Below, one piece after another: positions 38,401 through 48,298 of a stretch of DNA of 64,000 bases. Under the pieces are notes generated by a model. The model searched no databases, had not been told where the DNA came from, and saw only the letters and a list, made by a program, of their open reading frames with translations. Within the stretch, counting starts at the first letter, position 1. Each line of letters begins with the position of its first letter. The stretch is taken from NCBI RefSeq assembly GCF_017901175.1, contig NZ_CP072793.1, positions 1,240,001-1,304,000 of the forward strand, given 5' to 3'. Position numbers and translations under genes: made by a program. The DNA comes from Thiothrix unzii (lineage in GTDB: Bacteria; Pseudomonadota; Gammaproteobacteria; Thiotrichales; Thiotrichaceae).

Positions 38401-40160
38401 TTGCCCGCCTCATACCCCACCAACCACAAAGCAGTCCGCGCCAGCTCAATCGCCAGCGGGTTTTTGTCCACCCCATAAATGCAATGGCTGATGACTTCAC
38501 GCAAGGCATGACGGTAGGCTTGCGGTGTCACCACGCCATCCTGCGCCTGACATTCCGCCAACTCCTGCGCCAAGCGGTTTGCCGCCGCCAACAAGAAATG
38601 CCCCGACCCACAAGCCGGGTCAATCACCTTGATAGACAGGATAGCCGCCACCGGATACGCCTTATTCGCCGCCAAGCGTTGCTTGATCACCGGCTCCAAT
38701 GCGCTTTTGATCAACTCCTGCACCAATGAATCCGGCGTGTAATAGCTCCCCGACAACTTGCGGGCATTGCCCTGTGTCGAACCTGCCAATGTGCGCCCGA
38801 CAAAATCAAACCGCCGCGCATGAACATCCACCTCTGGCACGAGTTCCAGCAAGCCCTCGTACACCGACCCCATTTCTTCAGAAGCCATATTAGCGTAATC
38901 CACGGGCGCGAGTTGCCCGCTGCGGTTGCTCCAACGCAAATGCTTCACTGCCGTCAGCAAAGCCGCATTGCTCAAGGTTGCCGCATCCAGTGCCACACAT
39001 TGCTGCTCAGCAAACAAGCCACCCAACGCGGGCAAATCCAGCAAGGCTTCACCCCGTGCCAAGCCTCTGAACACCACCCGCGTGGCATCCCACAAATCAT
39101 GGTACTGGTCATAAGCCCGCCGCCGCATACAACGGCTACGCAAGCGGCTTTGTGAATAGCCATCCGCATACGCTTTACGTGCCGCCAATTGTTCTGCCGT
39201 CACATCCTTCACTTCAGGCTGCAACAAGCCGCGTTCTTCCACCGTGAACAGGAAAATCAGCCGATACACCAAACGTAACAACTGCTGGTAATAATCCTGT
39301 GTGCGCAAGCGTCCTTTCAGCAAGTCCAAGCGCAGTTGTTCATTGGCAGGGTTTTCCAGAAAGCCTTGTCCCAAGGTCAGCAGTGCTTCTTCCACACCTT
39401 TACGCAAACCTTCACGAACACGGGTTCCTTCCTGCAAACCTTCATTACGCCAGTGTTCCCAGTGGCAATCCTCACTCACAGCCCCCGTTTTACCCGCCAA
39501 ACTGCCATGCAGCAACCGCCACAACGCGGCAAAATCCGGGTAACGCTCATCCTCCAGAATCGTCGCCAATTCAAATTCAAGGAAGCTGGGGCGTGTCAAC
39601 GTAGCCGCATCCCGCAATAAACGCAGTTGCCGCCCATTGCTGACCATTCCCCACAAACAGCCTTCACTGGCGTTGAGAAATTCCTGCGTTAACTGGAACG
39701 CACTTTTCTTGCGGCTACCACCCCCAACAATGGCAAAGCATTCGGCTGCCTCATCCAAGCCCAGCGTATGCGGCGCAATCACTACCGGCACACGCCCAAA
39801 CGCCGACAGCGGGATCGGGTAATGACGCTCCTCCAGCGTGATGCCTTCAGCCTGTACTTCCAGCTCCCGATAACCCAAGGCATCGCGCAACAGTTCCAAC
39901 ACAAACTGCTGGGTAACGGCTTGCGCATCCAAATCCTTGCGCTCCAGTTGCGCACTGAACGCCTTCCACTGGGCACGGGCAATCTGGAATGAGCGGCTGT
40001 ACTCGTCCTGTAACTTCAACCCTTTGGGAATCTGGTAATCCGTCGCCTGTTGGCTACTGAGTTTGCCCTGTGCCGCCCGCTCCAGAATATCCGGCAACAA
40101 CAAGCCCCCATCCAGCCGGAGGGTGTCGAAACTCAGGGAAAGCGTATTTTTCCTTTTCAT
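35406..40160 (-). CDS. Large Eco57I/PglX-like N6-adenine DNA methyltransferase
   Basis: The 1584-residue protein has an N-terminal region with restriction-like features (about 1-300). An Eco57I-type methylase core follows with motif I DPACGSGHFLLAAA near residue 516 and motif IV GNPPW near 774. The long C-terminal region resembles target-recognition domains, including YTTYDLKDWA and a TaqI-like stretch. Domain order matches BREX PglX, DISARM DrmMI and type IIG enzymes. It likely methylates adenine at a specific site to mark self DNA. Whether the N-terminus is an active nuclease is unclear. It lies 12 bp after the SNF2 helicase gene. Confidence 0.87.
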   Translation of the reverse strand: MKRKNTLSLSFDTLRLDGGLLLPDILERAAQGKLSSQQATDYQIPKGLKLQDEYSRSFQIARAQWKAFSAQLERKDLDAQAVTQQFVLELLRDALGYRELEVQAEGITLEERHYPIPLSAFGRVPVVIAPHTLGLDEAAECFAIVGGGSRKKSAFQLTQEFLNASEGCLWGMVSNGRQLRLLRDAATLTRPSFLEFELATILEDERYPDFAALWRLLHGSLAGKTGAVSEDCHWEHWRNEGLQEGTRVREGLRKGVEEALLTLGQGFLENPANEQLRLDLLKGRLRTQDYYQQLLRLVYRLIFLFTVEERGLLQPEVKDVTAEQLAARKAYADGYSQSRLRSRCMRRRAYDQYHDLWDATRVVFRGLARGEALLDLPALGGLFAEQQCVALDAATLSNAALLTAVKHLRWSNRSGQLAPVDYANMASEEMGSVYEGLLELVPEVDVHARRFDFVGRTLAGSTQGNARKLSGSYYTPDSLVQELIKSALEPVIKQRLAANKAYPVAAILSIKVIDPACGSGHFLLAAANRLAQELAECQAQDGVVTPQAYRHALREVISHCIYGVDKNPLAIELARTALWLVGYEAGKPLSFIDHHIRCGDALLGVLDPVILEKGIPDKAYDALTGDDKEVVKALKAENKKALKLFEESAQSDLFNKSMRVEAFGKLDELPDGDLGEVESKRQTWQQERQLIRASLAQQLADMYVAAFLMPKVRDYQAQMPMSGYFWHVYQGHEPLGKTPDIIDEFCQQAQVFHWWLEFPHIHAQGGFDVVLGNPPWERIKLQEQEFFANRSPLIAEAQNKAEREQRIQWLKDGMLSHHLRGGQGDPSVLERGLYREFLVARRGAEAASVFAHDSGRYPLTGVGDVNTYALFAETISQLLMPQGRAGFIVPTGIATDDSTKDYFAHIAQSGRLASLFSFENEEFVFASVHHGFKFCIITIAGMNGIKEPAQFVHFARQTSYIYDFNRRFTLSPEEFRLINPNTKTCPVFRSQQDAELTKKLYRAAPVLIEEGEVDKNPWGIRFMAMMHMSADSHLFRNHYSAGLLPLYEAKMIHQFDHRWATYYFDENGELDSRDCYTVEKNDSNYSPRPRYWVDEREVLARIADVPNKLARAWLNRDSKAMELEYAHWLAGELTRHELEAGLPSIKAIQQAELHLKESYRWAYSALAANNETGKKANALWSKWAKANEGNVLVNQDLSALQSICSNTDLDILLDNWMDSRSPRWLMGWRDITNSSNERTVIASVVPRVGTGDTFLLMFPDRSYGSRLACLLADQCSLVHDYIARQKIGGTHLKYHVKKQIPVLPPEYYTSADLGFILPRVLELTYTTYDLKDWAADLSYHGAPFAWNEERRAEIRAELDAYYARLYGLERDELRYILDPAEVMGEDYPSETFRVLKNREIKAFGEYRTQRLVLDAWDRLEVAEISGLPYQSLAFPPPGEYGLSRHTSPFATDCDAEFAGFIYTLVKISQPLEWRKISEAVALLQLSNQLLSQVEAEYQSLFAKYRRLADSANTLNSVIRSFEHAHVFEVKRNGDERIFRIKGNPLNGVILNDDITLFTSQILAFANKSVSHDEVGGKFTEVRQA

Positions 40161-40172
40161 TTTGAGCTTTCC

Positions 40173-42989
40173 TTACAGTGAGTCTGGTAACAAAACATAA
40201 ACACCCATCACATCAACGGGCAGGCAGGCTTGCACTTTAGTTTGCCCCACGTCTTCAATCCGTAAGCCTCTGCCTCTCTGCTGGGTAATTTTGCGCACAC
40301 GGGTATGATCGTCCAACAGGCTTTGCGCCCGATCCTTACCCAGTTGATTCAGTATGGCGGTGTTGTGACGCAGGTAATCCAGTGCCAAAGTGATTTCCCG
40401 GCTACTGGCTTCGCGTGACAAGTTGTCACTGGGTGTTGCACTCAGTAACAGATTGGCATCGGCATCCGCTAACCACTGGGGCTGGCTACGCCCTTGCAAG
40501 GCCAGTGCGACGGTTTCCTCCGCCATCATTTGCCGGGTCACGCCTTTGCGCGTCACGCTGAGTTGATGCCGCAAACGCAATAAATACAGGGTCGTGACCA
40601 CCTCAACCTGTTCAGTGATCGTGGCTGCACAACGCGCCGCCAAGGGTTTGGCATCATTAAATGCCCCTTCCAACAGATGGTCTGCCAACAACGCTACCAG
40701 CGGATGGCTACGGTGAATATAGTGACAGCCGTTCGTGGGCGGGTATTGGAAGCTGATTTTAGTGGCTTTTTCCATACCCTCATCTTTCAAGCGTTCACGC
40801 AGGGTTTGTGGCAAATGCTCAGGCAGCAGTTTAAGCACCTGATTACCCAGCATCTCCAGTGGCGTACCAATGCGGTGTAATGCACCCCCAACAAAACGCG
40901 CCACATCGCTTTCATCGCCCAGCAGTTGTTGCTGTTTCTCCCACTCAGGCAACACCTCTTGTGGATGCAAACCAACCTGTGCAAACACTGTATTACTCTT
41001 TTTGGCTTTGGCGATGGCATCCTGCCATTCGACTTCCATGTTTTGCATGGGTTCATCGGCAAAACCCAGATTCAACTCTGGTTGCCTCGCCGTTTGGCTA
41101 CGTTTCATCAAGGCTGCTTTAATCAGGGCTTGATTGATACTGCGTTCATTCGCTGGCATGGGAACCATGACACCCAGTTCTTTACGGATGGCTTCCGCCT
41201 TGCGCAAGATAACATTCAATACAAACCCATCGACCGGATTGTCTTCGCCATAGAGTATGGTGGTACGCACGGTCGGGCTTTTCTGCCCAAAACGGTCTAC
41301 CCGACCTTCACGCTGTTCGTGGCGAGTCGGGTTCCAAGCCAAGTCATAATGCACTACCGCCGTGAACGTATGTTGCAGGTTGATACCTTCTGACAGGCAA
41401 TCGGTTGCCACCAAAATGGGCAGTGCCGCCTCGCTGAGTTGGCTAACCCGCACTTCACGTTCTTCGGGGGTATATTCACCGGTAATAGCATCCACGGTGG
41501 CTTTTTTGAAATGCTGCTGCAAATGTTCTGCCACATAATGCGCTGTCGCGATATAGCGGCAAAAAATCACGGGTCGCAGGCCATCATTCAGCAATAGCTC
41601 GACGTGTTGAATCAAGGTTTTGAGCTTGGGATCATCCTTCGCACCTGCGAGTTTTTGCGCCTCTTCAATCAATAGCTGCAAATAGGCAATGTCTTCCAGT
41701 TGGGCGGCTGGCTCAATGTCTGTGCCGGAAAGGTCGTCAGCCGTGCCATCCAGCACGGTTTCCTCATCTGCCAGTGCCTGCAAATCTGCCGCACTGCCTT
41801 GCAAGCGGGTCGTCAATGCTTTTTCTGCCGCCGCAGGGCTGGAAGCCACGCACCGCAGCAATGCCAGCGTGACATACCAGATCAGGTGTGCGCCTGCTTC
41901 CTGTTGCTCAGTGCGTTTGGCAAGCTCCACGCAATATTCCTGCACGGTGTCGAAGAATGTCCCCCAACGCCCGGTCAGCTTGTAGGTGATCTCAGCCGTC
42001 AAACGGCGCGGAAATACGCTGGTGTCCTGCCATTCCTCAATGTCTTTACGGCGACGTTGAATAAAGTGCAGTGCCAATTCCTTGCGTAACGGCGAATCCG
42101 TTTTTGCCCCTAGTACCTGCAATTCGGCAAACTCAGGCTTGAGCAGGGAAAGCAGGTTATAAAAGGCAGTTTCATCACCGGAGTGGGGTGTTGCTGTTAG
42201 CAACAACATGTGCCGTTCAGTGTTTGCTACCAAACGTTTCAGCAATTCAAAACGCAATTGCTTACCTTGCCCACTGGAAGCACAGGTATGCGCCTCATCC
42301 ACAATAATCAGTTCCGGGGCAATACTAAGGAAGTGTTCGCGGTGGCGTTCACTCTTGATGTAATCCAGACTGACCACCACATACGGATACTGGTCAAACA
42401 GCGTAACACCGTGCGGCAGATTCTTTTCCAGCTTGCTGACACTACTGGCTGTCAGGGCAACCGCTTGAAGCTGGAAGCGTTCGCTGAGTTCCTGTTGCCA
42501 TTGGTCTACCAGATGCGGAGGACACAAGACCGCCATCCGGCTGATCTCACCCCGATCCAGCAATTCACGGGCAATAAGCCCCGCTTCGATGGTTTTACCC
42601 ACCCCCACATCATCCGCAATCAGCAGGCGTACAATGGGCAAGCGCAATGCCATCAATAAAGGTGCTAACTGATAAGCGCGTGGCTCCACAGCAATATTAC
42701 CGAAGGAACGGAACGGCCCCGCCCCATTACGTAATTTGAGTTTCAGGGCATCATTCAACAAACGGGCAGCATCATGTGTGCCGGGTTGTAACGCATCAGG
42801 ATAGGCGAAGGTGGCTGCCTTGAGTTGTTCAAACTCCAGCGCTGGCACTAACGTCACAATATCCTCTTCCGAACCACCGAATGGGCGCAAGCGTAGCACC
42901 CCGACGGAGGATTCTGGCTGCACCACCCAATCCCGCCCACGCGCTGTGACCAAGGTTCCGGGGCTGAATTGTTCAAGCACTGCACTCAT
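40173..42989 (-). CDS. SNF2-type DEAD/DEAH helicase, DrmD/HepA-like
   Basis: The 938-residue protein carries Walker A DDVGVGKTIEAGL (about residue 128), motif II VDEAHT (about 228), motif III LLTATPH, and the C-terminal motifs LVATDCLSEGINL and REGRVDRFGQ (about 564). This is the SNF2/HepA pattern. An N-terminal DUF/Tudor-like section (1-60) mentions PGTLVTARGRDWVV, seen in DrmD and other phage-defence helicases. The start overlaps the giant helicase gene stop by ATGA, and the methylase gene follows. A role as DNA translocase in a DISARM-like complex is inferred. Confidence 0.87.
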   Translation of the reverse strand: MSAVLEQFSPGTLVTARGRDWVVQPESSVGVLRLRPFGGSEEDIVTLVPALEFEQLKAATFAYPDALQPGTHDAARLLNDALKLKLRNGAGPFRSFGNIAVEPRAYQLAPLLMALRLPIVRLLIADDVGVGKTIEAGLIARELLDRGEISRMAVLCPPHLVDQWQQELSERFQLQAVALTASSVSKLEKNLPHGVTLFDQYPYVVVSLDYIKSERHREHFLSIAPELIIVDEAHTCASSGQGKQLRFELLKRLVANTERHMLLLTATPHSGDETAFYNLLSLLKPEFAELQVLGAKTDSPLRKELALHFIQRRRKDIEEWQDTSVFPRRLTAEITYKLTGRWGTFFDTVQEYCVELAKRTEQQEAGAHLIWYVTLALLRCVASSPAAAEKALTTRLQGSAADLQALADEETVLDGTADDLSGTDIEPAAQLEDIAYLQLLIEEAQKLAGAKDDPKLKTLIQHVELLLNDGLRPVIFCRYIATAHYVAEHLQQHFKKATVDAITGEYTPEEREVRVSQLSEAALPILVATDCLSEGINLQHTFTAVVHYDLAWNPTRHEQREGRVDRFGQKSPTVRTTILYGEDNPVDGFVLNVILRKAEAIRKELGVMVPMPANERSINQALIKAALMKRSQTARQPELNLGFADEPMQNMEVEWQDAIAKAKKSNTVFAQVGLHPQEVLPEWEKQQQLLGDESDVARFVGGALHRIGTPLEMLGNQVLKLLPEHLPQTLRERLKDEGMEKATKISFQYPPTNGCHYIHRSHPLVALLADHLLEGAFNDAKPLAARCAATITEQVEVVTTLYLLRLRHQLSVTRKGVTRQMMAEETVALALQGRSQPQWLADADANLLLSATPSDNLSREASSREITLALDYLRHNTAILNQLGKDRAQSLLDDHTRVRKITQQRGRGLRIEDVGQTKVQACLPVDVMGVYVLLPDSL

Positions 42990-45900
42990 AGCGAATCTTC
43001 TTGTTTCCCTGTGCCAAATACAGCAGGGTTAGCGGCAAAAGTGGCTAACCATTTGTCTGGCGTTGCAAAGACAATAATTTGATAACCGCGATCTTGGGCA
43101 TACTGGCGAATGGCTTCTGCGGGTTCGCTCAAAAATACCAGTGTACGGGTTGCGCGGTATTGTGCCGCAGCGATGGCCTTACCGCCATCTAAAGGAAGCT
43201 CGGTCTGATCCGGTTGCGGGTAACCACTGCGTTGTAATGCCGTGAGCCAATCTTGCAAGGCAGTGCTGGCAGCTTGCGCGTAATTGACATCCTGAGCGGT
43301 ACGGACATTGGCATTTGCCAGATTAACCAATAGGTTATGAGCTGACGTGTCTAGGCGGTTGATACGCTCGTGATCCGGCTGGTTGAAATAGGACAACAGG
43401 CACTGGTAACAACCCGCCTCACAAATACGTTGTCCCTCTTTTTTTATCTCAACCTGACCTAACGCTTCAACAGACAATATTGCCTCATACGGCACATCAA
43501 AGTGCATCACTCGAAGTGCTTGGCGGGCAACTTCTGCCAAGGTTGCAGGTTCGCTCGCAATCCGGGTGAGTACCCCAGCACCACCTTCAGCCGCTTCATA
43601 GAACAGCAACGCCCTGCGGTTATCGCCACTCGGCAGGGCTTCAACCACCAACTCGGATTCTTCCACCTGAAACGTCTGTTCGATGCCGCGTCTCAGGGCT
43701 GCCTGCAAGGTAGCCATCGTTTCTACCGGCAATTCCTGCTTAGGTGTCATGATCAGGATGTTGCGGTGATCTTCAACAAAAGGAACAATACGCTGCTTGG
43801 CTACTTTGCCCAGCAAGTTGTCATCGTCGGAATCATCACTATTGTCTTCATCCGCACTTTCCTGCTTGCTCCACACCCCACTTAACGGGTTGATATAAAA
43901 CCCCAGTTGCTTTTTGTCTTTACGCCGCCGCCAGCCTTTGTTAATACGCCATATCCGAGCAGCGGGGGCATAGGTCAGTTCGGCAATTACCGTGTCACTT
44001 TCGACTACTTCAGAGCGGATTTTCTGGATTATTCCATCAGCACCCGGCAAGAAACGGTAGGTAGTTTGTAATTCAAAACCTTGTCGTTGCCGCTCTTCGT
44101 CATTGACTGAAATCCGTTCGACTGCACGGGTTTCCACCGTTTCGATGCGATATAATTGACTGACCACATCATCATTGGAAAGTGGTGTACCACAATGCTC
44201 ACACACATTGGCGATGGGTTCAGCAGCGGCTGTCTCAGCCGTATCCTCTTCCCCCATGTGTCCGTAACCACAAAGGCTGCAAACCCGCGCCGAGATAGTT
44301 GCCAACTCACTATTCGCGGAAACGTGTTCGGCTGCACCGACATTCAGTTTTGCCCGCATAACGCGGTAGGTGCGCCCTTTGTGGTAAATCAGGCTACGTG
44401 GCCCAAACTCATACAGACCCAAGAAGCGTGGGCGGCTGACCATGCTGCCTTCTTCTTCCCGACCATCAGCCGTTGTACCTCGCCCCGGAATCCATGCCAT
44501 CAGCGGCAGGCGCGGGAAGTTGTAACCGGGCAAGAAGCCTTGGCTTGCCAGATAGCGGTAGGTATAAAAATCAGAATTACGGCTGCGGCTGTTGGTATTC
44601 ACCAGCATATCGAACTGGCGGCCTGCGTCCGCATAGCGCCGACTCGCATTCTCACGCTCCTTGGCACTGGCGGTATGACTACGCCGAATGGCATCCGCCA
44701 GTTCCATCTGCTTTCTGGTCGCTTCATACAACTTGCGCCAACGATCAATGGCTTTACTGAAATTTTGTGCTGCCCGGTCAATCACTTTGTCTGTGTAGGT
44801 ATCACTAAACCACGTAGCATTCTCCAATGCATTACGGACTTCGCCGATAACCCGATGTGCTTGTTGTCTGGCTTTTTCTAGAGTGGCAGGGTTGCCGAAG
44901 TGAATCAGTAAATCTTTGTTCAGCGGTTTGGCAGGGGTGTCCAGCTCAAGCAACGGGGCAATACTGGGGTTCAGTTCATGCTCAATATTGGATAGCCAGA
45001 TAGCGTGCAAATGGCTGTCGATCAACTCACGGTTGGACAAATCCAGTGTGGGCGGTTTGACAACACCATGCACCATATCGTTGGCATGGTGGAAAAACCA
45101 CTGATCATGTGGACTCATTGCAGCACAGTACGTGACCACCAGAGCTGGTTGTCCTGAGCGTCCAGCTCGCCCGCTACGTTGGGCATAATTTGCCGGAGTC
45201 GGCGGCATGTTGCGCATATAAACCGTATTCAGTGACGAAATATCCACCCCTAGTTCCATCGTGGGTGAACAGAACATCACGGGTAGCCGCTGGAGTGGGG
45301 CGGTATGTGTCGGGTCTTCAGCCCATTTTTCACGATCCTGTTGGGTAAAACGGAAACGTTGCTCCAACACTTGCCTATCGTGAGCGTCTACCTGTGCGGT
45401 ATGTTCATGGGCTTCAAACTCAAACAGGGTATGACCGGGTGATTTCAGGGTTTCTGCCACCATAAGATACAGTTGGCGGAAAAACCGATTGGTTTTATCC
45501 AGATCATCTTCGGGTGTATCAGCTATCAACCGCCAAATCATGGTGGTGGCTTTCAAACGCCAACCGTCCAACGGCGTTTTGTTATTACCCAAATTCTGCC
45601 GCTGAAGATAGCCGTAACCTTTCGGGCCTGCTGCCTCAAAGAAGCCGGTCAGTGCATCCTCCAGTTGTTGGGCAGGAATTTTGATGATTTCGCCTGCAAA
45701 CGCAGTCTCATCCCAGAAAGCCTGTCTTTTCAGTAGTCGTGCCAGCCGCGAACGCATCCCCGCACTCACAATATCATCGCGAGCTTTGCCACGATGATCC
45801 TGTAACTTGCCGAAAATCATGTATTTGGCTGTCGCCAACTTCTCATCAGCAGCGAAAAACCAGCGTTCATGCAAATCACGGTTAGTTTTGACTGCATCTT

Positions 45901-48298
45901 GCTCACGGGGATCAAGGTAGCGCGAATCAATACATAAATTCTTGTGCATCTGTCCGAAGACAAAGCGGGCAAACGCCATCCGGCTTTGCAAACCCAGTTG
46001 ATCCAGTAATGGGGTATTGGCAAATAACTTGTCTTGGGCGCAAAAATCCTCAAGCCCAATGTAATCAATGTCGAGGATTCTTAACTGGTCGAGGTTGGGG
46101 TTATTGAAACGCCAACCTTTGCGCAGGTCACGCAACAGACGATAACCCAATACAAACCGCAAGGCGCGTTGAGCTTCCAGCTTGGAAAATCCCATCAGAT
46201 TGGGTGAGCGCAGGTATTCAACCAGTACGTTTTCATCATCTTGACCAAAACCAAGGGCGTTGAACACTTCATCCGCCAGATTCTGTTCGGATAACTGCCC
46301 CTGATTCGTTTGCAAGGCTGCGACCAGCCCACCACGCAAGGTCAACAGGAAAATCAGGTCATTGAAATGCCCAGCCTGCAACGCTGCATCTTGCCGATTA
46401 TCCGTAAAGCCCAACAACTTTCTGGGGTCGGGTTGCATATCCGGGTCAACTTCAGCAAACAGGTGCTGTAACAAATTCAGTGTCAGGATAGTGGTGGCGG
46501 AAGAACGTCCCTCACCAGACAGGCTTGATAAGCGATTGGCATCTTTGCCGTAGCCCTCATGCAAATGGCTGCATGACAAACAGAAACGGAACTTGCCGGG
46601 AATAAACCAATAGCGGACACCACGCCCGATATGACCTGTGGCATCAACTTGAATTTCATAAGGTTGAGCGTTTTTGTAATCTCGCTTCAGTTTCCCTTCT
46701 TTTTTCGGGTCGAACCAAGTTTCCGGCAACTCCTCAATGTGTCCATGATAGTCCTGTGCATCACGCATCGGGGCAATGAAACCATATTCTTTGGCCTTAT
46801 CATCATCTTTGGCGGGCAGGTCATCAATGCTTCTGGGTTCTATCTTCTGGGTCTTGTCTTTCCATACCGGGTGATATTCCTGCCCACACTCCCGACAGAA
46901 ATGTGTTGGAAATAGCAAAATGCCTTGATCTTTGCGACCGGGAGCAAAACGCTGGGTATCCAACGTAATAATGCGCTCATTTTCGTCTTCCAACGTAGCC
47001 GACACTTTGCCGGGGCCGCTGATGAACTGGTGCAATTTGAATGCAAAGGGCGGAGCGCCTTGTAGAGTCTTGACTCCATCGACCGCATTGGCTGCCAGCA
47101 GAAAAGCCTGCAACGCGGCTTTTGCTTCGTCATTACTGACACCGGCATCCTGTGCCAGCGATTGGCTGGCTTCCGTCAATGTCAGCGGTTTGGCTCGTTC
47201 TGGTTTATCCCAACCGTGGGGGTAATCAATGCTCAGTTTCAACTCAACCCATATTGCTAACGGGTCTTGTCGGAAAGCATCAAAGTTGTCCCATTGAAAC
47301 TGCTTGGTGCGAATTGCCGCCTTTAAATAGGGGCGAACGGCTGCAATATTTTTTGAGGGTTCTGTTACACGTTCCAGCGTTTCATCAATGACGTTATCCG
47401 CAACGATGTTGGCACCAAACAGCTTGGAAGCAACAGAGGCAATCGTGTTTTTCTTGTCTGCGGTCGAGCCTTTATTGGACATGGTGGCAGACGTACCGAT
47501 ACAGATTAACTTATCTGCTTCCAACCTCTGCCTGAGCCTTCTCACCAACATGGCGACATCGGCTCCCTGACGACCACGGTAAGTGTGCAGTTCATCCAGC
47601 ACCAGAAACTCCAGACCATGACAATGTTCCACTACCCGACGATCCCTTGATTCGTAACGGGTCAGGATCAATTCCAACATCATGAAGTTGGTCAGTAATA
47701 TATCAGGCGGGTTACTGGCGATTCGTTCCCGCTCTGCGGTTTCATCCTGCCCAGTATAACGTTCTACAGTAAAAGGCTTTTTGTCCGCCGCATAGCCATG
47801 CAGGAACTTGTTAAGTTCTTCCAACTGGCTGTTTGCCAAGGCATTCATGGGGTAGATGACGATAGCCCGCGTCCGTGGTGTCGGGTCTTTTTCCTTTGAT
47901 CTCAGTATCTGATCCACGATAGGAATGAAGAACGACAATGACTTGCCTGAACCCGTCCCTGTCGTTACCACATAGCTTTTGTCTTCTTTGGCGGCAGTGA
48001 TCGCCTCAAGCTGGTGCGTATACAAGTGAAGAGGAGCAGGTTTCCCATCCGTTTTGCCTACCTGGAAAATGTCTGCACAGAGTGGGTGTAACAGTCCCTG
48101 CTTAACCAAATTCTGGACACTATCTACACGCTTGTAATTGGGGTTTATCTGGATCAGGGGTTCAGGCCAGTAACGCCCCTTCTGATACTCACCGTCAATC
48201 CTATCCTTAATATCTGAAGCTGCTATTCTGGTAAAACTACGTGAGAAAAGACTGTAGCCACTTACCAAATCATCACGTAAATCAAAAACATCCAACAT
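42986..48298 (-). CDS. Giant DEAD/DEAH helicase with C-terminal DUF1998 (DrmA-DrmB/DruE-like)
   Basis: The 1770-residue protein is the first gene of the defence operon. The helicase core has Walker A TTGTGSGKSLSF (about residue 114), motif II LDELHTYRGRQGADVA (about 236), and LGVDISSLNTVYMRNMPPTPANYAQRSGRAGR (about 1042). Zinc-binding CSLCGYGH and CEHCG follow (1341-1370). The DUF1998 end shows EAAEGGAG and CEAGCYQCLLSY (about 1632). Size and order equal a DrmA helicase joined to a DUF1998 protein such as DrmB; Druantia DruE is similar in plan. It probably moves along DNA while handling invading duplexes. An AGGAAA site precedes ATG 48298. Confidence 0.87.
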   Translation of the reverse strand: MLDVFDLRDDLVSGYSLFSRSFTRIAASDIKDRIDGEYQKGRYWPEPLIQINPNYKRVDSVQNLVKQGLLHPLCADIFQVGKTDGKPAPLHLYTHQLEAITAAKEDKSYVVTTGTGSGKSLSFFIPIVDQILRSKEKDPTPRTRAIVIYPMNALANSQLEELNKFLHGYAADKKPFTVERYTGQDETAERERIASNPPDILLTNFMMLELILTRYESRDRRVVEHCHGLEFLVLDELHTYRGRQGADVAMLVRRLRQRLEADKLICIGTSATMSNKGSTADKKNTIASVASKLFGANIVADNVIDETLERVTEPSKNIAAVRPYLKAAIRTKQFQWDNFDAFRQDPLAIWVELKLSIDYPHGWDKPERAKPLTLTEASQSLAQDAGVSNDEAKAALQAFLLAANAVDGVKTLQGAPPFAFKLHQFISGPGKVSATLEDENERIITLDTQRFAPGRKDQGILLFPTHFCRECGQEYHPVWKDKTQKIEPRSIDDLPAKDDDKAKEYGFIAPMRDAQDYHGHIEELPETWFDPKKEGKLKRDYKNAQPYEIQVDATGHIGRGVRYWFIPGKFRFCLSCSHLHEGYGKDANRLSSLSGEGRSSATTILTLNLLQHLFAEVDPDMQPDPRKLLGFTDNRQDAALQAGHFNDLIFLLTLRGGLVAALQTNQGQLSEQNLADEVFNALGFGQDDENVLVEYLRSPNLMGFSKLEAQRALRFVLGYRLLRDLRKGWRFNNPNLDQLRILDIDYIGLEDFCAQDKLFANTPLLDQLGLQSRMAFARFVFGQMHKNLCIDSRYLDPREQDAVKTNRDLHERWFFAADEKLATAKYMIFGKLQDHRGKARDDIVSAGMRSRLARLLKRQAFWDETAFAGEIIKIPAQQLEDALTGFFEAAGPKGYGYLQRQNLGNNKTPLDGWRLKATTMIWRLIADTPEDDLDKTNRFFRQLYLMVAETLKSPGHTLFEFEAHEHTAQVDAHDRQVLEQRFRFTQQDREKWAEDPTHTAPLQRLPVMFCSPTMELGVDISSLNTVYMRNMPPTPANYAQRSGRAGRSGQPALVVTYCAAMSPHDQWFFHHANDMVHGVVKPPTLDLSNRELIDSHLHAIWLSNIEHELNPSIAPLLELDTPAKPLNKDLLIHFGNPATLEKARQQAHRVIGEVRNALENATWFSDTYTDKVIDRAAQNFSKAIDRWRKLYEATRKQMELADAIRRSHTASAKERENASRRYADAGRQFDMLVNTNSRSRNSDFYTYRYLASQGFLPGYNFPRLPLMAWIPGRGTTADGREEEGSMVSRPRFLGLYEFGPRSLIYHKGRTYRVMRAKLNVGAAEHVSANSELATISARVCSLCGYGHMGEEDTAETAAAEPIANVCEHCGTPLSNDDVVSQLYRIETVETRAVERISVNDEERQRQGFELQTTYRFLPGADGIIQKIRSEVVESDTVIAELTYAPAARIWRINKGWRRRKDKKQLGFYINPLSGVWSKQESADEDNSDDSDDDNLLGKVAKQRIVPFVEDHRNILIMTPKQELPVETMATLQAALRRGIEQTFQVEESELVVEALPSGDNRRALLFYEAAEGGAGVLTRIASEPATLAEVARQALRVMHFDVPYEAILSVEALGQVEIKKEGQRICEAGCYQCLLSYFNQPDHERINRLDTSAHNLLVNLANANVRTAQDVNYAQAASTALQDWLTALQRSGYPQPDQTELPLDGGKAIAAAQYRATRTLVFLSEPAEAIRQYAQDRGYQIIVFATPDKWLATFAANPAVFGTGKQEDSL

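Noticed and set aside
30067-48298. Calling the operon DISARM, Druantia, BREX or a type IIG system outright
   Set aside because: No DrmC, PglZ or other defining partners were found, and several extra genes are present, so similarity is stated without naming the system.
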